Positions 33,612 through 46,605 of a DNA stretch of 64,000 nucleotides are shown here, in pieces; within the stretch, counting starts at the first letter, position 1; each line of letters starts with the position of its first letter. The notes below the pieces were generated by a model. The model ran no database searches. It saw nothing but the letters and a program-made list of their open reading frames with translations, and was not told the DNA's origin. Origin of the DNA: Hyphodiscus hymeniophilus (Eukaryota; Ascomycota; Leotiomycetes; Helotiales; Hyphodiscaceae); contig VNKQ01000016.1 of assembly GCA_016508695.1 (NCBI GenBank), positions 186,001 to 250,000 on the forward strand, read 5' to 3'. The position numbers and the translations under genes were made by a program.

Positions 33612-34546
33612 ATGACTGATGTTATACATGTCTTACCAGCAAGTGAAGAGGCCACTCAAGATGCTAGCTTAGAAGCACAAGGTCCTGGTGAGACCTTCAT
33701 CCATGATTGGTACATCCGGGTGAAAGTCCCATTCCAAGATACAGCATCTTCAAATATTGCTGTCAAAATCCATGAAATCGAAAAGAAGGTGACATCGTTA
33801 TACGAAGGTAAATATTTATTCCTCCAACTACCACCCTCTCAATTTTGAATTTTGGCATAGGTCTCCAGAACAGTCTGAAGATGGCAGAAATCCAGCTTCT
33901 CCCCCAATGCTTCATGGATGAGTCTGAGAAAAGGGACCAGAAAGCACGTACTTGTTACTGGTTGATTGGCATCCCGACTCTGTCCTCGGCTGATATTTCC
34001 GAGGCGAGGAAGATCACTCGAGCTTGGGACAGCGCCGAGAAGAAGATGGAGAGGAAGAAAGTCGAAGCTAAGTTCGTGAAAAGAGAGGCTATCTTGCAGC
34101 AAAGACTCAAGCCAGATACCCCGTTAGAAGACGCAAACACTGCGTCTGAAGTTAGAAAGCCAAAAGCCGAGGAAAGACGGACTGGAGAGTCGTTTAAGAA
34201 AATCAAGGGAAGCAATCCCGCTCAAGTCCGAAAACAGTTCCTACAGCATGCCATGGGAGGGGAGACCTCAAGTGCGCAATCTGAGAAAGGCAAGGGCTCG
34301 GGAGGGAAGTTGAGACCTCCGAAAGATGTGTTGAACAGATTGAAGTTTGATGGCGGGTATAGAGTCGAAGAGTATGTGGTAGGATATATCGATCGCCAGG
34401 CGGGAATTCTGGAGAAATCTGTTGGAGAGTGGCAGGAGTATGAGGAGCAAGAGTTGATCGCATACTTTAGATATGTGCCCGATGATGAGATTGTTTGGGA
34501 TCGGGCGAGGAAGGTTGATTGGGTTTTTAATAAACGGCCTGGTTGA
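33612..34546 (+). CDS. MJ1316 (DUF504) RNA cyclic-end recognition domain protein
   Basis: Two exons, 33612-33807 and 33861-34546 (53-nt intron GTAAAT...CATAG), give 293 residues. The C-terminal 75 residues match the MJ1316/DUF504 fold: RPPKDVLNRLKFDGGYRVEEYVVGYIDR, then LIAYFRYVPDDEIVWDRARKVDWVF. In archaeal and animal proteins this domain accompanies RNA 2',3'-cyclic phosphate and ligase/phosphodiesterase chemistry, and it is thought to recognise RNA ends. The middle (about 110-215) is basic and charged (KKMERKKVEAKFVKREA), probably helical. The N-terminal 90 residues are unassigned. No nuclease or ligase domain is visible in the same protein. Role in RNA metabolism is inferred from the domain only. 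Confidence 0.83.
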
Positions 34547-36259
34547 GTCTGGCAGTGTCGTGACTCGTGCTGGGGGACTTTCAATGGGTGACGTGTGGGG
34601 TTGAGGAGATACTACCCGTTGTTGAATCAAGGCTTGTTTAGATTGCTGACTATGCAAGATATTTGTATCCATGCATGTTGCATTTGGTCTCCATTCATAT
34701 CAGCTTGCCAGTCTCCTGGGTTCAGTGTTCACCAACTCACTAAGCCTACGCAGTCAAGATATGATATGAACGGAGGGATCAATCCATAGAGACGTGATCT
34801 AGTGTATTGTCTTGCTCGTCTCAGTAACTCTAGAAGTGGTTAAACTCCAACATCGCGTCATGTCGAATTCTCTCTGCCGAAAGCACTGACTGCCGAAATA
34901 CCAAATAGGCACGACAAGTAGCCTTTTCATCTCTCCGTCAACTCAGACCTGTGATATCTTCTCCTACTAATAGTCCATCTCCGGCTTCATGCAAATCAGC
35001 GGTGGACCGTCAGGTGCTCCCACAGCCTAAACTCGTCAGCAAAGATATACTTTTCTCCTTAAGCTGAGTATCCTTTTCCAAACGGAAGAAACAACGAACA
35101 AAAGCCAACAGAAAGGAGAAAGAAAGAACAGTAAAATAGAACTCACACCCACACAGCACCCGCTCACCAAAACCCCCCTCCTCGCCTTCCCAGCACTCAT
35201 ATCTTGTTCCCTCATCGATAGCCGTATAGCCTACCCCGCTCAAGCATCAGCATGGTTCTTCAAAACTTTCGACTTTCTGGTCCACGACAATTGGATCACA
35301 TCAGAATGGGGATAAGGAGAGACTTTCACGCACAGCTGAGCCCCACGAAATCAAATCCCCTCGACGGTTCCCCGACGGGTGGATCGCAACACGCTGCTAC
35401 AAGAGAGCGGCCACGTCTTGAGGGCGGACACGTGAAGAACGGAGACTCGGTCGCGGGAAGGGGAGGATTGGAGAAGATGGAGGTGGTTACGAGGGGGATG
35501 TTAATTGTGATGCGCATCTTGGCTTGTACTCTTCTGAGTGAGGCGTGTGGATCTTCGGACTCTGGATAGCGAAGAAGGCGACGTGAAGGATAGTGAGGTG
35601 TTTGAGTAGAGGGCTTGGGTTGTTATATAAAGGGCGAGTGACAGTTGTGTGAGAAGAGATAAGGGGCGATTGGGGGGTATGTGCAGGGCTTGTGGAGCTG
35701 TGCGACTGAGATTTGGCGTACAGATCTACTCGCGATGGGTGGGACGAGCAGGGTGAGGAATGCGAGAATATCTGCGACACTGTTGCGGGTCATCGTTCCC
35801 AGTAATACATGAACGGAATTGCTGAATGTTTGGGAATGTTTAGGGCGTGATGTATGGTGTCTCTTATCCATGCTCGAGTGTTAAAGTACTTGCTATATCA
35901 CATGAAATAAGAAACATAAAGAGAAAAGTAAAAACGGAATTCAACGGGAAAGGAGAGCGAGATGACCATTGCACATTCTTGAATTCATGAAGATTACTTC
36001 CATAATGCCTAGGAGAGCGATGCACGATGAATAAATGACGACCCGTTTTCCTGAGTACAAGGAGAAGCAGTAGGGAACATGTGAGCTGGTACAACACCGC
36101 GAGCTGCAGAGCCATCCCGCTTGTTGTCAAGATCGGCATGGATCAAACCCAACAGCAGCGGCGCCATGGTAGAAATGGGATTTGTATTGAGCTTCGCTAA
36201 ATGCTCTATGCAATCTATGCAACGCTCCCAATCGCCGTAATCAGTGAACCACACAGATA
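34547..36259. other. 1.7-kb convergent intergenic region
   Basis: Between the MJ1316-domain gene (plus) and the esterase gene (minus). A short hydrophobic frame on the minus strand from 35800 (MTRNSVADILAFLTLLVPPIA) resembles the start of PMP3-type proteolipids, but no continuing exon was found. Nothing else supported. Confidence 0.4.
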
Positions 36260-38497
36260 TCAATCATCATCGCCAAAATCGCCTCTTCCAGTCAACGGCC
36301 CCGCAAGACCCAACATTCTCCTTCCAAGCAGATCATCCTCACTCGCCAGACTAACCATGCTCTTCTTCCTCCCACCTAGCTGTTTCCTTCTTCTTCTCTC
36401 ATCCATCGCTTCCTTCAGCAGCCTCTCTTTCCGCTTCCTTTCCTGAGCCACGTCTTTGCCCTTACTGCTTTTACTCATGCTCATCTCAAGGCCCATATCC
36501 TCTTCCCCACTACTCTCCCTTCGCATTCTCTCATTTCGACCTTCTAGATCGACTCCGCTGAGGTAGCCACCAGGGGTTAAAAATCCGTTGCCAGCAGTTT
36601 TGTGCTCGGATTCGGCGAAGATCTGATCAATCCACTTCGCGCACTTATAGATATATTGCCAGCCCTCCGGGAACACACCAGCAAACTGCAAGAAACCGTG
36701 CGAGATACCCGGAATGAGCGTCACTTCCACAACATCTCTGTCATCGAACTCTTTGCGAAAGTGTACATTCGAAGCTTGTTCGGCGTGATGCAACGCTGCT
36801 TTTGCCCTCCGTAGACGACCAGCGAATATAACTGTGTCGTCGACAAGAGGATCGCGTTCCCCAGTCAGGAAATACGTTTTTGGGAAATGGCAGAGGAGCG
36901 AATCGGGTGCGAGGATAGGAGACAGGAGATAATCCTGGGAGAAATCGGGACGGTTGTGTGGGCCGATATAGAGGATTATCATGGCACGCATCATTTCGGG
37001 AGTAAGGATACGGTCGTTGAAATAAGATATCATAGATGACATTGCGAGCCGGGTTTGGAGTGGTTCAGGATGGTGGGAAGAGGATGGGCTGCGTTCGTGT
37101 TTCCTTGTGACAGGCGGTGAGAGCAAGGGAGGACCTGCTGTAGAGAATTCAGGCGCTGACAAGTCTGTGAGGACCAGGCCATTTTCGTGGCCTGCGATGG
37201 GCGGAGATGTCATTTTGGGAGGACTGGCTTCTTCGTCGTCGGATTGATGAGGTGTCCCTGCTGCCAACGTATACTGCATACTCTTCCTTCGGATGATGTT
37301 TCTATTCGTCTTCCGCATTCTCCGGTCTTTGATCAGGGACATTTGCTCGTCGGACATCCAGTTGCCTATGTTCATATCCAGACCAGGGTACATCAGAATC
37401 AAGCCATCCGGGATAGGCAATGAAGTCTGTCCCTGGTACTGGCGTGTATCGGTCGAGCCGGATTCGATGATCATTATGACCAGACATGTGGCCAGATTCC
37501 CTCCGGCACTATCTCCTGTAATGACTATTTTCGGTACAACTTCGCCAGAAAGCCCAACACAGCGACCCCGACTTGCAATGATTGTGCTGTAGACATCGTA
37601 GCACTCATTCAGTGCATAGGGATACGGAAACTCTGGAGCCTTCCGATAATCTAAACTCAAAACTGGAAGCCCTGTCTTTCCAGCCCAAGCAAATAACTTG
37701 TCATCGTTCGTCCTCGGGTCCATGGCCACATAGCCACCGCCCGGAATATCCAGCACGACTTTTGTGTGATTCTTCAACGCGGAAAGTGGACCATTGAAAT
37801 AAAGCCACCCCTTGACTGGCTCCTTGTAATCGCTAGTCGAAGGTCTCGGGATTCGAATTGCTCGTGGCGGATATTTCATGAATCTAGGGCGCATCAGATT
37901 CGACAGGAACGCCAAGTATGGTGTTGTTCCTTTATTCCAGCTGACTCGCAAATGCTCTACCGTCAATATGCCTCTAATCTTCCTGACCTTCTCATCCGCT
38001 CGTTCTGCTGCAATCAGATAGTATATCGAGAACACAACACTCGCAAAATCGCGTAGCCATTTCCGGCGTATGCGCATTGCCGTCCAGAACCCCGCATCCA
38101 GCGCTGTTGTCACCCATGTTGCGCGGAAATATGATCGGGTGTAGAGGTTCGCGAGGGGTTCGGGACTTTCAAGGTTGAGGAGTTTGTCTAGATTACGGGC
38201 AACGTAAAGGTAGAGTAGAGTTATGACAAGAGTCTGCCAGGGCGTAAGGAGCTTCGATAGGGTTCGTGAGAGCTTCCGGACAGGTTTTGGCCCATTGTTG
38301 TTGCCTCTGTGGGACATTAGCAAGTTTCCGGAGGAGTTGGAGGAAGATGTACTTGAGGAGGTAGAATGACCAGAATGAAACCACAGCCAGAACCTGAATC
38401 TTTCGAAACTGCACCGACGGACGGCCTAGGACATGGTCTGAATGTGTATTTAGTATCCTACCGCTAGAACTGCAACAGCGAGAGGCTTACCTATCAT
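36260..38497 (-). CDS. Hormone-sensitive-lipase-type alpha/beta hydrolase, membrane-anchored
   Basis: Three exons give 708 residues: a 7-nt first coding exon (38497-38491), exon 2 38425-38353 and exon 3 38306-36260, with introns of 65 and 46 nt. Splicing yields MIGRPSVQFRKIQVLAVVSF at the N-terminus, a TM segment (about 12-26), then a second hydrophobic helix (about 49-62). The catalytic core has the oxyanion loop DIPGGGYVAMD (variant of HGGG), the nucleophile elbow GDSAGGNLA (Ser about 293), the acid in TGERDPLVDD and the histidine in PGISHGFLQFAG. A roughly 130-residue polar insert separates nucleophile and acid. The C-terminal 100 residues are basic and low complexity. Probably hydrolyses lipid or steryl esters at a membrane; substrate unproven. 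The long exon alone would start at an internal ATG (38323), but the spliced start fits better. Confidence 0.88.
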
Positions 38498-41400
38498 CTT
38501 GACATTTGAGTTCGTTGGAAGTGACTTCGAAGACAAAGGTGTTGTTTGACTTTCTCATGCGTGAACCAAGTCTGCTATCGTCTACCCAATATACCGTTCT
38601 ATTCCAAGCCATGCAAGTGGAAATGGAAATGCCACACAACATGAATGAGAATATGAAGTAATAGAATGAATGAGGCGAAGGAGAGTGAATGAGTAACGGT
38701 GTAATCTTAGGTCAGTGTTCTCAGGTACATTAGTACATTAGTACGAAGGTACTTGTACATTGAACGATGTTGTGGTGCGTATGACCAGAATTCTCAAATC
38801 GCTTGACCTCGGTGCATGTACCTGCGGGTGGATGATCGAATTGCGAGCCAGCTATTGGGGATTGACGGGGATTTCATGGAGATGCATGCGGCGCATTGGT
38901 CCGGAAACAACTCCATTGTTGCTCTTCTTGCGCTTGGAGGGCTCGTGGCACGCACATGCATGTTCGACACTTTGACATGTGATTGCTGACATAACATCAC
39001 AACGGCACATATGAGGGAAGTCACCAAATCTAGGAGCATTCTATTGAGTATAGTAATTGAGAAGAATTGATATCTTATTCCTCTCTGACTTGTTGATATA
39101 TCGATAGATCCGATGCTTTACAGGATCGCATAATGCCATCTAATGCATGTTCTTGTACCGTCTAGAACCGGCATCCCTCAAGTATTGCAGCTCACGTGCC
39201 CAACCTGGGGACTTGCTAACCTGCTATTAAAGCCTACGCTCAAGTCCATATGATATCCGGATCAAGTTGGGGAGGATCGCAGTAACAGCTAGGCCCAAAG
39301 TCTCGATAGATTCCATATACTCGAGTACTGAGTTTAGCAGACGAGAGTGGCAGTGGTTTCCAGCGACATGTGATATGTCAAAACAGGTCTTTCCGATATT
39401 CCGCTGACCTCCAACGCACAATCCTTAAGAGCCGCACTGGAATATTCTCCAAGGCTGTGATGGTCTTGAAATATTGGGAGGATAACATCGTCAGCAGCGG
39501 TTAATCGTCGCGTTTAACCCAATTTAACTTTCATTGCCTTTCGATTTTGGATTTTGCGTGTCCAAAGTCATTAATACATGTAATTGTTACCTATGAATAA
39601 CTAATAGGAAAACTAGTAAATTTATGACTGGTCTCCCATAGTTGGCTCTCCGGTAGTACTTGATATGTGATTACAACTTACAAGCTGGGATGCCGACGAA
39701 AAATGAAGATCATTTTGATATCATCAAGGAGAAACGTATCAAAGGATGTACAGACCAGACATCATCGATGTTCACGTCCACGTCTTTAAAAGACGAGTGA
39801 GACTCAGTCGGTAGGCGGAGATGATAGGAGTGCAATTAACATTACTACCAAAGACTATGTCCTAGATTATCTTTTAGAAAAAGACAGGGGGAGATGGAGA
39901 CCAAAGACGGTTGTACCAATATAGAGTAAGGAGCAATCATATCCAGAGATCACACGTCGACAGCGCGACAAAAGGAAAAGATCTACCTTATTATTCAACA
40001 ATTACATGCCAGCATGATATACTGACGGCAATGTAAATCTAACCACAAATCATCAAACGCGAGCGGGCCATGAGGAACAACACTATGAATGATTCTGCAG
40101 CAGACGTAATCATTCCAACATACATACCACAAGGGGATCGAGACGCCTGCGTCCGCTCATATAAGTCAATTCTGGCCAGCTTGGTAGAATTTTGGAACAT
40201 TGGAGAAACTCCCTCCGAAAGTTTTGTTATTTGAATAGGTAGGACATTTAATTGATCTTGGGTCAGAGGGGTAAGGTAGTGAAATGAGGTACTTCGAACT
40301 TATTCTGACATGCTATAAAGATCTATTCACTCAGGACTCTTGGTGCAAATTTTGCCCCTCTATTGGTGCTGAGCCTCGTAGATTCTGAGGTGCTGTTGGT
40401 TAAAGACACGCATCGTGGTCCACGCCACGGAGGAATTCCCCTCGGCTTACGAAAACACATGACCTGGCAACTTGGCGCTTGCCAAGAACAGGTCCGGCGA
40501 GCACGGAGAACTTTAAAATGACCTACTTAACTCCTGACTCATTCTCTTCTGCTGCATTGTCTTGTCATTATATGTATATATATGTAAGAGGAGACGACTG
40601 GGAAAATCGCTCTTCACCAACGTCGAGTGACATTGTGGAACACCGCAAATTCTTCGGATGCTCTGGCACGGTTTGGGTGACCCGAGTGGTGCCGCCCTAC
40701 TACTATTCTGCTGCAGAGTTTTCAGCGGTATAGACTTAGTCGGCGACGTTGCATTTTGGTTGTACAATGCTGAGCTCAATCCGAGAGAGAGCGGCGGTTG
40801 GACATAATTCCTGATGCGCAAGATCGCAAACGCATCAATGCGGGGCCCACAAGTCATAGGGAAGTCATTGAAAATTTGACAAGCGGAAGTCCCTATCCTT
40901 CTACTCGTGTTCTGGAACAATCATTTGGAGAGTGAGGGTCGATCTTTTACATTATTTCGGATGATATGCCATAGTTAGAATGGCGCAATCCGTTGGCCTG
41001 ATTGGATATTTCTGATTGGTATGGTGTATACAGGCTGTTACGATGGAGGTTTTTGGTCTCAGCCCTCCAACGGCTGGTTCAGCTCAGACTGATCCCTTCA
41101 ACATATATAAGCTGTACTGTCTAGTACGCACTCATGTTGCACAGCTTGTTTGTATGCCCGGCTTTCAAAGTTTTTAGGTTCTTTCGTCTCAACTCTGGCA
41201 GGTTTACCTTCCCTTCAAGTTCCATTCCTTCGCCTAATTTACTTCCTTCCAAATGCACTGAGAGTGGCTCCGGGTATTGATTTTGCGTCGGGCTAGCTAG
41301 TTCGAGGCTGTAGACTGAGTCCCTGTCTGGGTCAGATCGTCTCTGTTCAATCTGTTGTTACCCTGGCGCTGGGGTTAAATGGATGGAGAGAGGGATGGGA

Positions 41401-42088
41401 CCGCGGGCACGAGAGCTCGCACAGCAGACGAGAAACAAGTTCTATTTGCCTGCCAGCCAATCATCATTTCCTTTCAGTCTCTTGGTGGAGCTGAATATCA
41501 CCACACTTATCGTTATCTGCGCTCGGCTCACCAGGCGCAATCTACGACTGCCCTTTACACTGGACTGGCCGAATCAGGAAGGTCAGTGTGTGGGGTACAG
41601 CGCTACGCATGCACGTCCGGACAAGCTTTCTCAGTCCCACATCCGCGCAATTTCTATGCGCATTCCATATGTAGCAAATTCATATTCATGATACTCAACC
41701 CAATGAAATCCCCTGGTCATTGGAAGAGATACTGTGCCGGGACCCGAATGGTTGGTAGCCTAACTGTCAGAGCAGCTCAAGTGTCGATAAAAATGGGTCG
41801 AGACTTCGAGAGCTTCCTTTCTAGAAGGCACCGGTATCCCCTCCCATACATACGCCAATGAGAGATGCAGTTTCACTGAACCGTACTCCCAACACCTTGC
41901 TCGCATTCCTTATCGCAAGGTCACGCCACACGAATACATCGGATATCAGCCGGGTTTGGGATCGGGGCGTCGCAGCCACCTCGTACTGAGGATGGGCTGG
42001 TGGGCGATCCATGATCGTCGGGTATATAGGTACTTCGGCGTCCGCTGTCGCCCAAGCGAAGAAGCCATCATCTTGGTAAACCGCAGCT
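38498..42088. other. 3.6-kb gene-free region, divergent promoter of the esterase and OPT genes
   Basis: The largest gap in the window. Open frames such as 40513-40920 (minus) and 41379-41861 (plus) show no family features, signal peptide or consistent splicing. A short GTACATTA repeat lies at 38725-38740. No transposon ends, tRNA or long inverted repeats were seen by eye. Confidence 0.45.
38725..38740. repeat. Tandem GTACATTA octamer, two copies
   Basis: Two adjacent copies of GTACATTA followed by diverged GTAC-containing units up to about 38759, some 230 bp upstream of the esterase start. Confidence 0.6.
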
Positions 42089-45000
42089 ATGGAGGAACCC
42101 AAGATTGCCGCAGAAAAACCACAATACAACGATGGCACGAAGGCACTAAGCACTCCGTCTACTCATTCTCGGGAAGACAGCAAGGAGAAGGATGCTGGTC
42201 TCTACCATGAGGAGCCTGCCTATACCGATGTCGAAGGCCAAGAAGGAGAGATCCATCTCGACAGTGCTGCGGATATCGTAACCCAAGTCATTGACTTGGA
42301 TGACGATCCGAGTATGAATCCTTGGACATTTAGAATGTTCTTCTTGGGTATAAGTCACCACCTCATCATGCTTGGTTCGCTGGTCTAACATCACCCAGGA
42401 ATGGGCCTTTCGTGCTTCGGAGCTGTCCTCTCCGAGATCTACTATTTCAAGCCTCAAATCATCTACGTGTCACTCAGTGAGTTTCCTCGAATCTTGTCTC
42501 AGCTTGAAGTCTGGCTAACGCGGAACTTAATAGTGTTCTTGACTGTTGTTTCTTACGTCAGTAAATGCATTAACGAAATTTCCGTGTCGACGCTAGCTCA
42601 CAGATTCATAGGCAGCAGGAGAACTGATGTCGCATCTGATTCCACGATGGGGTCCCATCGGTCGATTCCTCAACCCGGGTCCTTTCAACATGAAGGAACA
42701 CGCAGCGATTGTCATCATGGCTTCGTCTGCCTCTGTCGGTGCTACCAGTGCACTCGTCATTGCCGCACAGAAGCTCTACTATGGGGGATATCCAAACCAG
42801 GGCGGAGCTATCTTCATAACTATGGCTACGCAACGTACGTAATCTTCTGTTCCCCATGAAACTTGATAATGACCTTATACTGCAGTTATCGGATATGGTA
42901 TGGCAGGAATGATGCGTCGAACTTTGCTTTGGCCAACAAAGATGTTCTATCCAGGTGAGCAGACTACGGCTTCCCCCTTCCAGAGTGTTTCGGAGCTGTA
43001 AGATGGAAGCGGCTATGAAATATATGCATGCTGCTTATCACTCGACGACAAATGAATTATCACCGTACAAGTCGTCGACGTTTGGGGTTGACTGGGTCTC
43101 CTTCCATCATGTTACAACCGTTGCAACTGATAAGTTGGGGATGTAAGGCTAACAACAAGTTCTTATGTAGAAAATCTTCCAATCACCACCGTCTTGGAGA
43201 CTCTCCACAGAGACAAAGCCGGCAACAGAAAGCGAATGAAGGTTTTCTGGATTATCTTCACGACTCTTTTGGTGTGGGAAATATTCCCCGAGGTGAGGAA
43301 TTTCCTTTGACCGCCAATTTGACGACCAATTCGCTAACCAGTTTACAGTACATATTCACCTTACTCATTGGCTTCTCTATCTTCTGTCTTGCTGACCAAA
43401 AGAGTCTCGTCTTCACGAACTTGTTTGGTGGCACCAACGGAAACGAAGGCATGGGTTTCTTGTCGATTTGCCTCGATTGGAATTATATCGCTGGATTTGG
43501 CTCCCCTCTCTGGTTACCGCTTCAGACGTTGACGAACGCTCTGATTGGGACCATGTACGTTCTTCTTTCCTCCCAAATTCGTTTTTGCTATCGTGGCTAG
43601 CGATTGAAGTCTTACTAACAGACTGTCTTTAGCTTCTGTGTCATTATGTTCATGGCATTATACTACGGCAACATTTGGCATGCTCAAGACTTTCCATTCT
43701 TGTCCCAAGAACTTTTCAACCTTACAGGGGCAAACGCGACATTCCAACAGGTCTATAACCAGACGCTCATCTTGAACCCTGACAATACAATCAATGACGC
43801 TGCTATCGAATTCTACGGTGCTCCCTGGCTCACCTCGTCCTACGTGTTCAGTCTTATCACCAGCAACGCAGGATTCACGGGGAACTTTGTGCATATGTTC
43901 CTTTGGAATTACGCTGAGATCCACACTGGATGGAGCTTCTTCACCTTGTCCAATATCAAGAAGAACTTGAACATGACAACCCTTAAGTACTTTTTGACGC
44001 CAAGTACCTACTTCTTCTGGAGGAACCAAGGAAAACGAAGTGAAACAGAGAAACAAGAACTTTTGGACGATCCGGAGATAGATCCTCATTACAAAGTCAT
44101 CGTCAGAAATGGCTATGACGAGTGCCCGTCAAGCTGGTACTTCTTCGCTTTCGCCGCCAGCTTCATCACCGTAATGACTTGCTTGTACGTCATCAAAAGC
44201 ACACTTCCTTGGTGGGGTGTGATATTCGCCATGATTTGTCTCTGGATTCTCATGCTCTTCTTTGGCGCACAATACGCCATCACTGGCTTCCAATTCAACC
44301 TGAGTAACACCATGCAAACTATTGCTGGTTATTGCTTCCCCCGGGCTCCTGTTGGTTAGTACCTTGATAAGGCTGGTGATTTGAACCGAGCTAACTCTGC
44401 GTCTCTAGCGAACATGTACTTTTTGGTTCTGACCTTCAACTCTCTGCAGCAAGGCCAGTATCTTCTGCGTGATCTGAAGCTTGCTCAACAGACCAAACTT
44501 TCACCCAAGTGTACTTTCACTACTCAAGTCATTGGTTGTGTATTTGGTGCCATTCTCAATTACATTATGATGCAAAGGTAACCGTGGTATTCCCGCAAGC
44601 ACAGCGACATTACTGACACCCTGAACAGTATCGTCAAGGCACAAACGCCGATTCTGCTCTCCGCCGAAGGAACGCCTATTTGGTCCGGTGCATGGGTCCA
44701 ATCAACCAATTCAAATGCCATTGCCTGGTCTATGGCTCCGGAGATGTTTTCCTTCGGACAACGCTATCAATGGGTCTCGGCGGCCTATTTCTTTGGCTTC
44801 CTTCTTCCAATACCTTTCTACATCATGCACCGAATCTTCCCCAACCAAAGGGTCTGGAGCTACCTCAATCTCTCGATAATCTTCTGGTACATGGGCTACC
44901 TGGTGGTCGGCTCGAATTCCTCCGTCTGGATTTATTTCGTCATTGGGTTCGTGGGACAGTGGTATTTCCGAACCTATCGCCCTCAACAGTTCATCAAGTG

Positions 45001-45169
45001 GAACTACCTCGTCTCCGCTGGTATGGATGGTGGAACCCAGGTCATGGTCTTCCTGCTCAGTTTCGCCGTCGCCGGTGCCAGTGGTGCTTCCCGACCCTTC
45101 CCACAGTGGTGGGGTAATAATGCTGCAGGTAATGCGGACCACTGTGCATACAACGATGCGAGCGAGTAG
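42089..45169 (+). CDS. OPT-family oligopeptide transporter
   Basis: Proton-coupled plasma-membrane importer of small peptides (some members carry glutathione or metal chelates). Ten exons: 42089-42347, 42399-42476, 42534-42560, 42616-42834, 42886-42954, 43171-43292, 43349-43554, 43633-44354, 44409-44577 and 44629-45169. They give 803 residues, normal for the family, with all phases consistent. Hallmarks: DIVTQVIDLDDDPSMNPWTFR before the first helix, RWGPIGRFLNPGPFNMKEHA (the NPG motif), FGSPLWLPLQTLTNALIG and the C-terminal GQWYFRTYRPQQFIKWNY with AGMDGGTQVMVF. About 14 hydrophobic segments. The third intron is the least certain: donor GTAAAT with acceptor GGCAG (gives YVTGELM), or GTCAGT with ATAG (gives YAAGELM). 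Intron 5 is unusually long (216 nt). Confidence 0.93.
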
Positions 45170-46605
45170 TCTCACTTCGAGTAAATGGCGAGAACGGCAG
45201 CAATGATGGTGATCTATATCAATAAGGAGAGGAGGTTCTATTTGCTTGTGGCTCGGATATATTATATACAGACCTTCCGTAGTTGAATGCAGTAAATGAG
45301 GTTTATTGAAATTTCGTCGCCATACTTCCGAGTTACACTTACGACACTTATGATATTGGTATTTGAAGACGGTAAGGTTTACGCTACGAGTCCAGGGCCC
45401 GTGTCTGGCGTAGGCAAGAGGAATTTCTACGTCAGCAATGTAGCGTACACTACGGCAGTATCACTGAAGCAGGACGAAACGAGGAGGCGGTGAGTTCAAA
45501 TGATGTTGCGTTGAAATATTAAAGAGAAAGAGTTGGGACTGAGGATATTGCGAGCTCTGTCATACTCAATCAAACCGCTCCTACGGTGGACGGTGGATCC
45601 TTCCTACCACATCACACTGCCCCGAACCACTCAGCGAAGACATGTATCCTCCGTAGAAGTTGCAACCGCGCCAGCTGCAACCTGCAAGCCATGAAAGCCA
45701 CAAATCAAACAGCCCCGTTTCGAAAATACAAAACATTCCCATTCGTCGAGAGTTCATCAACCGTTCAAAGCGGTCCGCAGGTCGGTCTCGGCACAAAGCT
45801 TGATATCTGAAAGGGTGATGTTGCATGGTAGCAGACCCCTTTCTGAAACATAACACGAGGCCCCCTGAACCCCTGACAATCCTCGGTTACAGCCGCATTG
45901 CCGCCACTGGAATAACAACAACCCCACCAATCAATATTCAAGATAAGCAGAATGTCTCCTGAGCAGTGCATTTCTGCCCAGTCTTGCGTGAAGCTGCTTA
46001 GATGACTGCAGGAAGTCGATGTGATTGAGTCGCTGGCTATTTACGCAGCTATTTGCGTAAGGGACGTGTCTCCTCGCCACTGGCCTGAGCCGCTTCATCC
46101 CGTCTCAGACTCTCAGCCTCGTGATCGGCTTCCCCTGGATATCTCCAACGTCCCTCGCGCCAGTGGCAAGTAGCGACACTTCCCAATTCCGCAAAGTACC
46201 CTGCATTTCAAACACGAGTGAAAGCCCGGACCGGAAAAGAACACAAGGATGACGGATTACTCTACAATAGTTTGAATCCGAATGGCTACACTCCCCTGAG
46301 TCCAGATGTTCTTGAAACATTTTGGCCCCACATGAGCTGACAGGCAAGATGCACAACCCCTGACTTTTATTTTCCTCAGGGCTGAAGCTTCCGTCTATCT
46401 TTTCACTTTTAGAGTAGATATTCATTCATATTCCCCACATTCTTTTTGACATTGTTTTCTCTTCTCCCTTCTCTCTTCTCTTTAAACTTCTTTCCTTCCT
46501 ATCGCCACAGATCGATCTGAGTATCGAAATCCTCAAACCCCGAGAGTTCCCTCCTTTTCAGTCGAATAGCGCCGTCGCTTCTATTGAGGAGGAAAGACTG
46601 CCAGC
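45170..46605. other. 1.4-kb intergenic region upstream of the bestrophin-like gene
   Basis: Both neighbours are on the plus strand. The last 200 bp are strongly pyrimidine-rich (CTT/TTCTC runs), as in many fungal promoters and leaders. No gene seen. Confidence 0.5.

Noticed and set aside
35500..35800. Minus-strand frame beginning MTRNSVADILAFLTLLVPPIA that resembles the start of a PMP3/UPF0057 proteolipid
   Set aside because: The second conserved half of that family (the LLGxxPGxxHA part) could not be found in any frame downstream with usable splice sites.
41379..41861. 160-codon plus-strand frame upstream of the OPT gene
   Set aside because: Composition is not protein-like, overlapping frames are equally long, and no motif is seen.
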